A stretch of DNA of 64,000 nt from Isoetes taiwanensis (GCA_021234155.1 JAJEKV010000028.1:11294134-11358133), one strand, 5' to 3'; counted from the first letter of the stretch, positions 1 to 14,969 are shown. Numbers and translations: made by a program. Notes: generated by a model not told the origin, from the letters alone.

Positions 1-506
1 AAAAGACCAAAAGATAGAGGTGATATGTGGAGAGAAAATAAATGAGAAAGTTGGAACCCGCGAGGCAAATGAAACAGACAAACAAGAGGATTGATGCAAC
101 AAGTTGGCCGACACTGAAATGATACCCCCTTTACACAAATGGGACAAAGTAAAATCCTAAACAAAATGAGATAAATGGAGCAAATGGAAACGCAAAGAGT
201 AATCAGTGCAAAGAGAGAGAAAAATGATATAAGACAAAAGATGCAAAGAAATTGAATGAAATAACTAGACCACGAGATAAAATGAAAGAGATAATGGGAG
301 AAAACCGAACAGAGTAAATAGACAAATAGTGCAAAATAAAATCAAAGCAAATGAGCCAGAAAGTACCTCAAACCTGGACGAACTATGAGAACCAATAGAC
401 TAAAATAGAAATTAGGCTACGAAAGATAATAAGACAAATAACCAGATGAGCACATTATGTTATATAGCGAACCAGAGAAGTGCAATAAACGAAACAATAA
501 TTTAAT

Positions 507-765
507 ACGAAGCAAATGGGGCAACGTAAAGACTAGAAACTCCGGCAAGAGAGAACCTAAAAAAGGTCAAGCTGTAATATACACGTATGAATTAGAGCAA
601 CAACGTCTAAGGACGGAACTAAGGGAATGGAGACCATGGAACTGAATGAATAATTTAATTCAAAGCAGATGGGGCAACGTAAAGACTAGAAACTGCTAAT
701 ACACATGTATGAATTAGAGCAACGTCTAAGGATGGAACTAAGGGAACGAAGACCATGGAACTAAA
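507..765. repeat. Tandem duplication, about 140-bp unit
   Basis: Two adjacent copies (about 507-645 and 652-765) share the phrases GCAAATGGGGCAACGTAAAG / GCAGATGGGGCAACGTAAAG, GTATGAATTAGAGCAAC and GGGAA(T/C)G(G/A)AGACCATGGAACT. The second copy has an internal deletion. This is degenerate satellite-like DNA with no coding potential. Confidence 0.7.
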
Positions 766-852
766 TGAAGGAATTAAACAAATGGGGTAACAATAATAAT
801 AGAAAATGAAGCAGGTGGGACAAAAGAGACATTGAACCCCAATGAGGAAGGT

Positions 853-1662
853 CAAGTTGTAATATCTAAGTACGGATTAGATAAGATAAGAAAAGATAAG
901 ATAAGACAAGATAACGTCAAAGGATAGCAAAAAGAGATCAATATGCCAAACATATCTGAAAAGACTGACCTACAAAGATAATAAAAGTCTAAAGAAAATA
1001 GGAAGAACAACAAAGCCATGAATGATAAAATCATTTGCCATCGCAAAACAAGAAATGAGGCATAAACAAAAAAGGATATATCACCGGGGATGGCAAATGG
1101 AAATGAAAAATCAATTAAGGCACATCAAGATCGCTAGCCAAATAAATAAAAGTATAACCATGCATAGCCTACTAAGCTATATTGTGAGGGATAATCATGC
1201 TTTTAAGACCAACTAGATAGCAAAGAGCCAGACAAAGGAAGAATAAGAAAAATTCAGAACCTAGAAAAATACAAACCCTGCAAAGTTGTAATCTAAGTAC
1301 GGATTAGAGCAACAACGTCAAAGGGTAGTAAAAAGAGATCAATATGCCAAACATATCTGAAAAGACTAACCTACAAAGATGACAAAAGTCTAAAGAAAAA
1401 TGAATGGTAAAATCATTTGCCATGGCAAAACAAGAAATGAAGCATAAACAAAAAGGATATACCACTGGGGATGGCAAATGGAAATGAAAAATCAACGAAG
1501 GCACATCAAGATTGCCAGCCAAATAAATAACAGTATAACCATGCATAGCCTACTAAGCTACATTGTGAGGGATAATCTTGCTTTAAGACCAACTAGATAG
1601 CATCAAGCCAGACAAAGGAAGAACAAGAAAAATTCAGAACCTAGAAAAATACAAACCCTGCA
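853..1662. repeat. Tandem duplication, about 400-bp unit
   Basis: Copy A (about 853-1281) and copy B (about 1282-1662) are colinear. Both carry AAGTACGGATTAG, GATCAATATGCCAAACATAT, CCATGCATAGCCTACTAAGC and AAATTCAGAACCTAG in the same order. Copy A has an extra GATAA-rich stretch near 889-915. Open frames of 60-80 codons exist but are not conserved between copies, so I call it non-coding. Confidence 0.8.
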
Positions 1663-3132
1663 AAGAGCGCATATCAAGATAAATAATATGACGACAATAT
1701 CAGAGGGTAGGAACAACCCATCAAAAAGCACCAAGACGTGAGATGATGATAATAAACATTCAAGAGCCCATGTCACGAGAAGAGTGCCCCAAACTACACC
1801 TGAAAGGAACGATGGAACTTAAAAAATGCCAACATGGCAAGAGGATGGATAAATTGAACAAGCATGTTGGGGGCAATGGAGCACTGGAAAAGTTTGACTA
1901 TAGAACAAACGAAACTATGAGGAACAAATGGAAACTAGTCACAAGGGAGCACCTGACAGATAAAGAGACGAACATAAAAGGTAGAAGCCAATGGGAGAAA
2001 CGAGTCTACAAGGGTCAATGCAACGATGAAAATTTGGCCGTAACCATAGAAATAGATTAGCAATAATTGTGAACCCCATAGCTCGAAGAATAACAAACTT
2101 GTCCAACATAATAAAATATCCACCAACCTTGTCATCCAAATAAGCTTAAACCGAAGGAGTGAACTTAATCGCCATACATGCATGAATATCCAAAATGTGA
2201 AAGTAAAGAATGCATGGTCAAAAACCATCACTAACGCCCTGTACCTCAGCTATGATAACAAACAACAAGCGACAAAGGTGTCACAAAAAATGGAAGGAGA
2301 ACCACAGACAAGCCAAAACATCTAGAGTGCCGAAAACACCCACAACTAAAAGATCCGAAGAACGATGGCTAAGTGCAGAGCAGGAAGAAACCCAAACATC
2401 AAAAAAAATATAATGCAACTATCAACAATGTTTGACAACGAGAATGACTAATGGATCCCACAACTAATGCCATACGGAGTGAATGTATAGAGGCACAAGG
2501 TACGAATGAGACAAAGTGAGAAATGAAAAGAAAACAAGTTTATTAGTGTCTGAAGGCAAACAAAACAACGAACTATAGGATGCAAAGTACAAATAGACAC
2601 AAAGTAGCAAACTAGGAACGATACTTGAAACAACATCGGGAGCAAGGGTGAATAAAGAATGCCCCAAGAAAAAATCAACCGAAACACGAAGGCAAAGAGT
2701 GCAATACACATCTGAACAACATATGCAAGAAAATTCCCATGACTTGCCTGAAAAACAACTATACCAAGCCTTTTACGGATAATAAAAACGAAAGCTATGC
2801 TACATCGGCTTCCCCACGTCGAACAAGTACCGCAAAATGCAAAATCTTACTTAAGAAGGGAGAATATGAGCAGCAAAAAACAACTCTGGAATGCACGCGT
2901 GCGAAAAAATAATGTCTGTAACCCTGGAAGAATGTGAGCAACTAGAAACCGACAGTCGAGCTTAAGAATGCATCAAATTAAAAAAAAAAAGCAAGTAATG
3001 ACTAAACCCTCAACACAAAATGCAACAAATCGAATAAAGAGGAGAAAGTGAGCCACTAAAAACAACTCGACACTTATGAGAATGTGAGCAACTCGGACAA
3101 AGCCCATGTGCAAAAGATTCCATCAGCAATAG

Positions 3133-3173
3133 GTTTCGAACCCTCACCATCTACCAACCAGCCACATGATCTA
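3133..3173 (-). repeat. tRNA-like Pol III promoter (possible SINE head)
   Basis: On the minus strand a box B match, GTTCGAAAC (GWTCRANNC consensus), lies at 3133-3141. About 30 nt upstream is a degenerate box A, TAGATCATGTGG, at 3162-3173. The spacing is right for a tRNA-derived promoter, but no cloverleaf folds convincingly, so a SINE head is likelier than a tRNA gene. No poly-A tail or target duplication was found. Confidence 0.35.
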
Positions 3174-4438
3174 ACAGCCAAAGCATGAAAACAACAGTAA
3201 TCATTCTTAAAATGCAGATGTAATTGAGGTGCAGACTGAAACATACCGAACCACAAAAGGCAGGATGCTTAACCAAATTCGCACGAGATGAAAGCTATCC
3301 GACCCTGACTTCAGGCCGCTCAGGCAATCAAAGACCAAATCGAGCATCATGAAGCAAAGTTCTTACCAACCAAATAAGCAGCATCCGTCTGTTTGCAAAT
3401 CCATCCTCTTACTTGGAAAGATTCAAGCTAGATTGGACTCTGATACAGTCAGAAACACCAATTGCATTCTAGAAGGATGCAAACATACAACAAAAATATA
3501 AATAACTATTTTATAGCCAAGAACAAAGTTCCGGTGTAAAAAAGGTCTTGGGTAGCTTTCAGCTGCAAATATGGCCAAAGCCGGACTCGAATGAAAGCCC
3601 AACACAAAAAATCAGCACTGCAATCATAACCACTATTGTTTTACCATACCTAATTGAGTTTGCCGAAGGGAACAGAGGCCAAATGCCTTAACGCAGGCCT
3701 TCAGGTGTGAAGGATATGATGACGGGAAGGGAATTTAGATAGTGAACTTCGAGTTTCCCTGGTAATAACAAGTACATGCCAATTGCCAAACAAACCAGAC
3801 CGGCACCGACAAAGCTCAAATCCAAGGATTAAGAACTCGAACAATCCGAATTGAAACGACAAAGACTAGACTCAGATCCAAATTTGAGAAGAATAGAAAG
3901 CTAATAAATCAGGATCAATCCAGGCAGACATAGATTCAAGAGTCGACAAGAAAAAGCTGAAGAAGAAAAAAGTGAGACTCACAAAAACAGAAATCCCAAA
4001 CCTTTCTAAATCTGGCTCAATCTTCCACAAATCCTCACCGCCATGAGCAGAACAACCGGAATAGCTTGGCATGGTCATCTAGAATCATCGAGACCTGAAC
4101 CTGCAAAGATCGTGGAGACAAAAAATGCAAAATCCATAGATAGCCAGCTTTTGCTTACCGGCAGAATCAAGACGGCATGCACAAGAAGAAGCTGACCAAT
4201 AACCATAGAAATTCGTAAACTGGATTATGTTGCGTGTGAAACAGCTGCCAAACTAACTGATTTGACTCGTTGCAGATCGCTCACATCATAAAGGGAAAAC
4301 AGAAAAAATGGTCGAAAACTTAAGCATAGATGAAAAGGTAGATGATTTAGAGAATAGAAGAACTTGTAGAGGCAAAAGAGAAAGAATGAAAATGGAGCTC
4401 AAGAGAACGCCGATGACCGGAAAAGAGGAATGAAGCGG

Positions 4439-4446
4439 TATAAATA
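4439..4446 (+). promoter_or_regulatory. TATA box for the small gene at 4563
   Basis: TATAAATA in a GC-flanked context (GCGG before, GGAG after), 117 bp upstream of the ATG at 4563. Related small genes at 55756 (+) and 55518 (-) also have a TATA box, 40-50 bp upstream of their ATGs, which supports this one as real. Confidence 0.5.
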
Positions 4447-4562
4447 GGAGATACGAGGTAGGCGTCCCCATCCAAGGAATGTCAGTTCTATTGCTATCGC
4501 AATAGAACTGTGGCATCAGTTGGCGAGGATTGCACAATTGCAACGAATGGATCACAGCGAAA

Positions 4563-4748
4563 ATGAATGCTCTTGATCTCTGGAAGCTCCGCAACCGCGG
4601 AATTCCGATGGACGGCTGGTGTGCCAGGATGGCTGAGCATCCCAACCCTTTGAGGAATCCAATGGAGGTGGTTATCCACCTTCGCTGGGAACACGAGCAG
4701 TGCCTCTACCACATCCTCCGTGTGACCTCTGCTCCAAACCCGGAGTAG
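4563..4748 (+). CDS. Small protein, VIHLxW family (copy 1)
   Basis: I do not recognise this from any named family. The frame starting at ATG 4563 encodes 61 residues and ends in a TAG; the open frame extends upstream only with non-ATG codons. It is clearly paralogous to ORFs at 55756-55998 (+), 55281-55518 (-) and 51729-51905 (-). Shared features are an ITxKMN segment, R-x-R-x-IP-[ML]-[DE]-x-W, then [VM]IHLxW followed by a Y/F-containing strand and ITSAP-like residues. There is no signal peptide or membrane segment. A TATA box lies at 4439-4446, and a short upstream ATG frame at 4479 could lower translation. The gene is divergent from the gypsy relic that starts 110 bp downstream. Recurrence of the same ORF argues for a once-functional protein, but expression is unknown. 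Confidence 0.5.
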   Translation: MNALDLWKLRNRGIPMDGWCARMAEHPNPLRNPMEVVIHLRWEHEQCLYHILRVTSAPNPE

Positions 4749-4857
4749 GGGTTCCCTTTTAATGTAGGATTTTGTAAATAGGGCTCAGCCCATAGCGTAA
4801 GTATATGGGCAATGCCCACATTTTGTTTTTCTCGCCATATATAATATAAATATGCTG

Positions 4858-5301
4858 CTACTCACTGTGTTCAGAGTCTGAATGTGTATTTTGATCTTCT
4901 ATATGAACTGTCGTGTCATCTGTATGAAACTGTTTGAGGCGAAAGCCATTAACCATAGTAGGTAATGGTGTGCCATCTAACTCAGCCAGTTTGAAAACGC
5001 TGGGTTGCATCACTTGAAGAATTTGATACGGAACAAGCCACCAAAATTTTAACTTGCCAAGAAAATTTTTGTATCTAGAGTCATAAAGCAGAACCAAATC
5101 ACCTTCTTTAAACTTCTTGGCTTTGAGGTTGTCATGCCATGATTTCCTCAATTGTTGCCCAGTAAGAACGCGAAGATAAGCATCTCTCCTTAGTTCATCC
5201 AACTGTTCTAGTTGATAAACTCGTTCTTGAAGTGCTGCAGGTGGATTATGTGTTGTAGCCAGTTGAAAACGAAGAGTCGGAAGGACATATTCAAAGGGCA
5301 T
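4858..5301 (-). pseudogene. Ty3/gypsy integrase C-terminal part
   Basis: The 147-residue frame contains the LRKSWHDNLKAKKF and GDLVLLYDSR segments typical of the region after the integrase core. A conserved VNGFRLKQFHTD strand closes the fold. No chromodomain follows; the tail is acidic and serine-rich. A frameshift upstream separates it from the core at 5401-5757. Confidence 0.75.
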
Positions 5302-5400
5302 GAGAGCCTCTTTGCCATATACCAGCTTGAAAGGAGTGTGGCCAGTAGCAATTTTGAAACTGGTGTTGTAAGCCCAGAGAACAGTAGGTAATTTGTCTTG

Positions 5401-5757
5401 TCAATCCGTGCGAGAAGCATCACATATTTTCTTCAGAATAGTAATGAGAGTCTTGTTAGTGCTTTCAGCCAAACCATTCCCTTGAGGATAGTAAGGTGTG
5501 CTTTTTCTGTGATGTATATGCAAATAATCCGTCAGCTCCTGGATGGTGTGATTGACAAAATGAACTCCACGATCACTGACTAGTTCCGTGGGACAACCGA
5601 AACGCGTGATGATATGCGTGTAAAGTACTTTGGCCGTACTGGCAGCAGTGTTGTCCGGAAGTGCACAGGCCTCCGCCCATTTTGTAGCATAATCCGTGAT
5701 AATATAGCGGGCATGGGTGTGCCGCGCAGGAGGATCCATGGGCCCCACAAAGTCCAT
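5401..5757 (-). pseudogene. Ty3/gypsy integrase catalytic core
   Basis: The 118-residue frame shows the DDE integrase layout. The first Asp is in ITDYATKWAEA, the second in SDRGVHF, and the Glu in GLAESTNKTL after PYYPQGN. An in-frame stop just before GP(M)D ends the readable frame upstream. The zinc-binding HHCC domain follows 5' in another frame (5796-6095), with VRQAHEG and SGHFSGDTTARKML recognisable. Confidence 0.8.
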
Positions 5758-6488
5758 GCCCTATTTGCTGAAGGGTAGCAGAGTGGCGACCGGTGTTAAA
5801 GGCAGAGCGTCATGGGCCGTGGGCCGACCCACACGCTGACAGACATCACACGTGCGCGCGTGAGCGTGGGCCAGAAGTAGCCTGCCAGAAGCATTTTGCG
5901 TGCCGTGGTGTCACCACTGAAATGACCACTATCAAGCCCTTCATGGGCTTGTCGAACAATATCGGGCACCTCATGAGGGAGAACACATCGATGCAGGACC
6001 AACCATGGTATAGTCACGGACCTCATGGAGAAACTGACGACGGCGTGAGTGAAGCTTGTCTGGAGAGAGCGTGGGATCCTCTGATGGAAGGGCACCAGAG
6101 AGGAGATATTGCTGATAGTTATGAAACCAATGAGGCGTGGCTGTGATTAAGAACAGTTGGGCGTCTGGAAAAACATCAGAAACACTCGTGGACAGATCAT
6201 CTGTGTGGATGCGTGAGAGATAATCGGGCACAACATGAGATTTTGTGAATGATTTCGAAAGGAGCGAACTCTTGCAGAAGTAGGACCCATCGAGCAATGC
6301 GACCCGTGGGCGTGGCCTTGTTAATCAAATGTAGAAGAGCTTGATGATCAATGAAGAACTTGATATTGCTTCCCAATAGATAATGACGGAAACGTTACAC
6401 ACAGAAAATTAAGCCCAATGCTTCCCGCTCCGTGGCAGAATAATTTTGCTCTGCTGGATTGAGTTTCCTGCTAGCATAGCGGATGGGT

Positions 6489-7457
6489 TTATCCGTGTGT
6501 CATCATGTGCCTGAGAGAGAACATCACCAATGGCAAAAGCCGAGACATCGACATGAACATGAAAGGCTTGTCCCATTGAGGAGGAACAAGAACGGGGGCC
6601 TGGATAAGTAAAATCTTCAGCTGCTGGAAGGCTTCCTCCGCCTGGGGATTCCAAGCCCAAGAGGATTCATCACCCGTGAGTTTATGAATGGGATCAGCAG
6701 TGGCAGCGAGTCCAGGAATGAAGGTGGCATAGTAATTGACCTTACCCAAGAAGGAGCGTGTCTCTTTGATGTTGGATGGTGCATGTGCCTTCAGCACGCA
6801 ACTGATTTTTGCAGGATCCGTGGTGATGCCTTCTTTACTAACCACATGACCCAAAAGAACACCTGAGGTAACACAAAAAGTGCATTTCTCTGGATTAAGA
6901 CTGATACCAGACTCATCACATTTTTGAAACACCAGCTCTAACTCCTCTAGGTGATCATCCATGGAGCTATAGGCTGAGAAATCATCTTGAAAAATTTGGA
7001 GGAAAGGATTTTCTTTCATATAGTCTTGAAAGACAGAAAGCATGATGCGTTGAAATGTGGATGGAGAGTTGAAGAGTCCAAAGGGAACCACTGTGTAGGC
7101 AAAAGTGCCTCATAGTGTGGTGAAGGTGGTTTTGAGTTGATATTCTTGTTTGATAGAAATTTGATTGTACCCTGAAAAGCCGTCCATGAAAGAGTACATC
7201 TCGTGACCAGCAACCTCTTCCAGAACCTGGTCTGTGAAGGGTAGCGGGAAGTGATCCCGTTCCGTGGCCTGATTTAATTTTATGTAGTCCACGCAAACAC
7301 GGATTTTTCCATTATGTTTGAGAGCTATGACAACGGGGCTCACCCACTCTGAATGTTTGACCTCATAAATTAAGCCCGTAGCCAGGAGCTTGTCGATTTC
7401 GGCTTTGACTCGGTCACGATAGTTGGGGTTACCCCTAACTCTTTTTTGATACCCCAA
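6489..7457 (-). pseudogene. Ty3/gypsy reverse transcriptase and start of RNase H
   Basis: Two overlapping frames are joined by a frameshift near 7110. The upstream one (7457-7110) has RVCVDYIKLNQAT and FMDGFSGYNQI. The downstream one (7091-6489) has PFGLFNSPSTFQR, a catalytic FQDDFSAYS (the Y/F-x-DD box), LLGHVVSKEGI and FLGKVNYYATFI, then the start of RNase H. The catalytic Asp pair is kept but the frame break disables the protein. Confidence 0.8.
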
Positions 7458-7879
7458 AGGTCTTTATAGCTCCACGCGAAGATATGTTTGAATTTTTTGA
7501 ACAAGGTGACATCACGTGCTTTATAAGTTGGTGGAAGATTGGCAGCCAGACGAACTGGTTGATTGTTACCAATGTCCACAATTTCCACCTCAGGAGTTTG
7601 AATATGTGGGACAACCTCCGTGTTCCGAACAACATGAGCAGGTGGTTGGAGCATGACAGGAGGCGCAACATTTTGTGTAGTGAAGAAAAGGGGCTACTGA
7701 GCGTCATCGAGCAGAGGTTGCTTCATGACAACATGAACATCCACAACTGCTGAAGGAGCCTCTATGTCAGAAAAATGATCAAAGCGTTGAATGCGATTGC
7801 AGGGAGAAGGTAGGGGTCAAGGAGAGCCGCCACGACCTGGTCATGATCAAGGGTCATGTCACCCCAAGGATCTGCATAC

Positions 7880-8176
7880 TCAGGGTAGGAGGAGAGAGGA
7901 ATATGGTGGTGCCTGAACGTGATAGATGTTTTGAGCCTCTTCAGAATCAGTATCAGAGATTGAGGGTTCTGCATGTTCAACAGAAATTAACTTGCCCGTT
8001 TCCAAATCCATAGTAGCATTGAGATGACCATCAGTGATAACAAGTTGATTCGTGGCCCAGTAATGAATACTTTTAGCCTGGCAGAGAAAGGGTCTGCCAA
8101 TCAGCATTTCATAGTCACCCGGATCTTCTCCAGCTGGAAATCCGTTGCTATTTTTATGCCCTTTTTCCACCACCAT
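7880..8176 (-). pseudogene. Ty3/gypsy protease remnant
   Basis: The segment GDYEMLIGRPFLCQAKSIHYW matches the C-terminal strand of the retroviral-type protease found just upstream of RT in Athila/Ogre-like elements. The catalytic DTG triad would lie further 5' and is absent; the element stops being recognisable at about 8180. Confidence 0.55.
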
Positions 8177-8204
8177 AAAACTCTCGGGCTCAGGTTGTTA
8201 AGGC

Positions 8205-8234
8205 GGATAACACCCTAGTTCCAGGGTGTTATCC
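8205..8234. repeat. 12-bp perfect inverted repeat
   Basis: GGATAACACCCT (8205-8216) is repeated inverted as AGGGTGTTATCC (8223-8234) with a 6-nt loop. It sits at the truncated 5' boundary of the gypsy relic. It may mark the end of another element or a recombination junction; no function can be assigned. Confidence 0.6.
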
Positions 8235-8427
8235 CTCTCATATATGATAGGCCATCAGATAACGACATCTTCTGTGGAATATGTCGACTGGGAAGATCCC
8301 GGCCTCCGGTCTCGGGTCAGCATGGAGTCAAGTTGACCCCATTTAATAGGGGCGCCCCTTACACAACACCATGGGTTGAAGCAGTATTCAGGCACATTGC
8401 AGCCTATACAATACTCTTTGTTGCGGT

Positions 8428-8715
8428 ATGGGCAACAGGGTGAGTACCATAAAATCTGATGCAATTAAGCTGAGTACAGAGGCCAGAAAGAGGGGCAATA
8501 GACCAGAGAAAAATATAATTGGAATTTTATCCTTTGAGCTTGCAAGTGCAATGTCTAAATTTATGCAGCCATGACAGTCCCTTAACGATGAGGAGGCGGG
8601 TTGCCTTAGGAGCGAAGTTATGAAGGGCCAAGGCGTCCTTAAACTTGTTTCTGATAGCGAGGCTATGCTTCTAAGCCTTGCTTGCACAAAAAACTTAAGG
8701 AACTTTCCTCTCTAG
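8428..8715 (+). pseudogene. DUF3475 (PSI/DUF668 family) gene fragment
   Basis: From ATG 8428 the frame reads a basic N-terminus, then IIGILSFELASAMSKF, a stop (TGA 8572-8574) replacing what should be a hydrophobic residue, then QSLNDEEAGCLRSEVMKG, VLKLVSDSEAMLLSLACT and a final TAG at 8713. This matches the DUF3475 domain at the N-terminus of plant PSK-SIMULATOR/DUF668 proteins (ILAFEVAN, SLSD-E, LR-E-v, GV-LVS-D-LL-LA). The rest of the domain and DUF668 are missing. It is a truncated copy with a nonsense mutation, probably moved here by retrotransposition or duplication. Confidence 0.65.
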
Positions 8716-10031
8716 GTGCCCTTGTTGCCACTGCTTTGCAAGGACTTATGAGTGATATATTGGACCACACGCTCACCAGACTTCTAGAATCAAGTTAAAA
8801 ACAAATGCGTTTCCTTGCTCCCAAGAAAAAGAAAACAAAGACCGGTGAACTGGGGAGGTTCTACATCACAAAAAATCGGTGAATTAGGGAGGTCCTACAT
8901 CACAAAAAATCGTTAATCTCATCAAACTGAAGCCCTTTTTTTTTTTTTTTTTTGCTTCGGAAGTGGACTAATCTGTTCAAAGAGAAAAGGAAACTAAGTT
9001 ACGATTTCTGAGCTTCTGAATAATGCAAGCCCAAGATCTTAGTTCTTCTGACCTATCTCTGTTCAGGGATGTTAGCTGCCTGATTTCTCGATTTATCTCC
9101 ATGTCGCATGCTTCTAACCCACGCGCGCTCTTAACAGCGGAATGGCAAGATGAACCGGCCATTTCTTGCAACAAACAGAGCTTTCAAATCGCTTCCGGCA
9201 AGCATCCGCTCAACTCAAGCTGGCCTAGCCGACATCTTCATCCGCCGGAATTAGAAGGCCCAGCCCTGGACACCATCTGCAACAGCCCACGCGCGCTCCA
9301 ATCCGACCCTAGACCTTTGAAAAAAAACCTCATATAGTTCTATTTATGAACCTAGATGTTACCATGAGCAATGTACGTATTTTGCTACGAATACCTCTAT
9401 TAACCATTAACAATCTTATGTAACATCCATGCGCATACATTATTGAGACACACAAATTTAAACTTGCTTTTCCATTGCATGGTAGTCATAAAATATGATA
9501 CTATTAAAATACTAGTGGAAAACCATAAAAAAATAAGACACGTCTTATTTCTAATTATATATGCAAATAAGACTAGGTGTCTTATTTTATGGGGGAAATC
9601 CCCCAGAATAAAATAAAACTCTATTTACAATCCAAACCCATCCCGAACCTAAATAAGACATCATAGTGGAAAAGTTATTTTTTTTAGGACAATAGGTGGC
9701 CGAACATCATTTGATAAAATATGTGACTTTTAGAAATAAGACTACCGTGGAAAAAGGGCCATATTCTTAGCTTACGGGAAATCGTTGCTATTCTTAGCTT
9801 AGCTTAAAAATTTTCAATGGTGGAAAGAAAAATTCCACCCAATTTTTTTTTTTCCATTAAAACCTTTTTTCCCAAACCAAAACTTGGTAATAAAAAGTGT
9901 CGTTTCCATTTCCAAACTATATTCCAATTATAGGTGCTCCAGGAAAATTAGGCAACATATGGTTGAATATTTCCAAGGCCCATTCGAAGGCGACTCTGCA
10001 AAATTCGATATTTCTGTCTCTGTTGCTGTCC
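8716..10031. other. Intergenic, upstream of the monooxygenase gene
   Basis: It contains a 34-bp imperfect tandem duplication at about 8838-8905 (GGTGAACTGGGGAGGTTCTA and variant), a T20 run at 8937-8954 and several copies of an AATAAGAC motif at 9530-9740, including a small palindrome around ACACGTCTTATTT. The promoter of the downstream gene should lie here, but I see no convincing TATA box at a fixed distance. The open frame at 9023-9337 matches nothing I know. Confidence 0.5.
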
Positions 10032-13188
<3,157 letters not shown>

Positions 13189-13312
13189 GGACAGAAAAAT
13201 GGGGCTAGATCAGTGCTGATTTGTTGGATTTCAGATATGGAACTTTAGCGATACCAAAGCATGCCTTGCAATGCTGATGTCCTTTATTAACAGTTTTGAC
13301 AAATTAAATATG

Positions 13313-13848
13313 GGGAAAATTACCCAGGCCGCTATGTTCTACAAAAACTACAAAATTGCCCCTAAAAACATGGTGTTTGGCTAAGAAAGTGCCATTCACA
13401 AATGTGAGCAATGAGGAAAATCACCAAAATGCACTTATATTTTGCAAAAATTACCAAAAAGGGTTTCCAAATGAAGAGCATTTTAGGTGATACATAAGAT
13501 AATGTAGTTTTATGGCTCATTAACTGAAAAGGTGGTCTTCACACAAAAGTGGTAAATCACGATAAGATGTTTTCAACAAAATCAAAATTCATCTTAATTA
13601 GAGTTGAAATTCTATGCTCTTCTGAGCTGCTTGTTAAAACATGTATTTAAAACATTATAACACGAAGATTCCAAATTCGTTTTAGATGATTTTACTGTCA
13701 TTGGAATGATCTCACTCTCACCTACAAGTTTTGTGAAGGTCACTTTCTAATTTGATCAGCCACAAAGAAGTTATTACGAGAAAACTTTTTTTTTTTAAGG
13801 CATTTTGGTAATTTTTGTAAAGTATAGGGGCATTTTAGTAATTTTCCT
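13313..13848. mobile_element. MITE with about 50-bp terminal inverted repeats
   Basis: The left end (GGAAAATTACCCAGG, then TACAAAAACTAC) and the reverse complement of the right end (GGAAAATTACTAAAATGCCC, then TACAAAAATTACCAAAATGCC) match over about 50 bp with scattered differences. A further direct copy of the motif occurs at about 13415-13460. The AAAATTACCAAAATGCCCC signature recalls Mutator-like MITEs. No coding sequence lies inside, and I could not define a clean target duplication. Confidence 0.55.
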
Positions 13849-14969
13849 ATTTTTAATAACAATAGAATCACTTGAAAGGGAGTGTTCTAAAAGTCAACTC
13901 AAAAGATCAACACTTGTTACCAGAATGCCCTTTGTTTCCCTAATTGATAATTTGAGTATTTAGATTGTGGCGTTGCATCTTAACATGATAGACATATGAA
14001 TTGATCTATAGGAATTGATCTTAACATGATAGACATATTGAATTGATCTATATGATAGACATATGATTGATCTAGCAGCAATCATGGATGTAAAAATACT
14101 GATCAAGAGTAGCAATAAAGCTCATATGTAGATATTAACACCAAGGAATATGTTAGAAGTCCTCGTGAAACTTGTAACATAAAATCATATAAAGTATCTT
14201 CTTTCTTAGATTAATCATCAAGGGTATATAGATTTGTCCCTTGTAGGACAATCCATACTTTGGATCCAAAGAGTATCTTCTTGTTTGGTTGGATCTAGAT
14301 TCTTCTCATTCAAATCCATGATTAATTGGATGCAATTTCATTCTAAGAATGATATAGTATGTTGAATCTCAGAATGAACTTTGAAGGAATTTTAATGGTT
14401 GGCCACTTATATGGTACTTCAAGTTTCTAATGCATGGATTATGGGCGACGTTGTGAATATGTGGTAAAATTCTATTTTGCTAGCTTCAATTTATGTTTCT
14501 CATATATTTATGTTTAGTCATGTATTATAGCCTCTCTTGATGTATCTTGATCTTTCTCGTGATCATAGGTTTCGACATCCAAAAATAAAAATAAAAAATA
14601 GAGTGACATGAATGAGGTAATAGCATGACCTGTGATCGCCAATGTCGATATCAAGGTCGAGTATTGGATTTTAGCAGTAGGAACAGTTTGGGGTGGTTGC
14701 TAGACTTTTTGTAGAAACCTAGATAAAAATCTTATGCTTTTGGTTCAAGTCATCATATTGTTATATGGTGAAAATAAATGAATCTTATAGAATCGACAGT
14801 AACTATCTTTTCTACCTATAACATATAGAGATTTGGCTATTTTCTGTGCATGCCTCTCTCCTTATACATGTACATGTTCTAGCATTATGAATCTGATAAA
14901 AAATGGTACTTGGCAGGTGAAATTGTTTGCTCTAGCCGTTGCATTTACGCAGACAAATATTTCGAAGAT
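13849..14969. other. Intergenic AT-rich DNA, no gene
   Basis: I see no protein similarity on either strand. Near 13980-14080 the phrases CTTAACATGATAGACATAT and AATTGATCTATA recur two to three times as a degenerate local repeat. The 3' UTR and polyadenylation site of the monooxygenase gene probably lie between 13189 and about 13310. Confidence 0.5.

Larger units (their letters stand above)
1..4430. other. Purine-rich non-coding region, no gene
   Basis: The plus strand is strongly A/G-biased over roughly the first 3 kb, and all reading frames are short and low-complexity. I see no recognisable protein in either strand. The content is tandem duplication (listed separately), a tRNA-like promoter patch near 3133-3173 and otherwise unstructured AT-rich DNA. 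The open frames on both strands look like composition artefacts. Confidence 0.6.
4858..8180 (-). mobile_element. Ty3/gypsy retrotransposon relic (PR-RT-RH-INT)
   Basis: Read on the minus strand, the order is protease C-terminus (8176-7880), reverse transcriptase (7457-about 6700), RNase H (about 6660-6300), integrase zinc finger (6095-5796), integrase core (5757-5401) and integrase C-terminus (5301-4858). RT-RH-INT order makes it Ty3/gypsy. Phrases such as DHFPLPF, SGYNQI and MLIGRPFL resemble the Athila/Tat/Ogre side of the family. Gag and both LTRs were not found. Several frameshifts and stops separate the domains, so it is dead. The small gene at 4563 lies antisense to it just beyond its 3' end. 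Confidence 0.85.

Noticed and set aside
3535-3605. Possible tRNA gene on the minus strand (TTCGAGTCC-like box B)
   Set aside because: No acceptor stem or anticodon arm can be paired, and box A is absent at the right distance.
4286-4712. Minus-strand frames of 119 and 72 codons over the small gene at 4563
   Set aside because: They lie opposite the conserved VIHLxW frame and are not conserved among the other copies.
9023-9337. 104-codon plus-strand frame upstream of the monooxygenase
   Set aside because: It has no recognisable motif, poor codon structure and no splice link to the downstream gene; it is probably leader or spacer.
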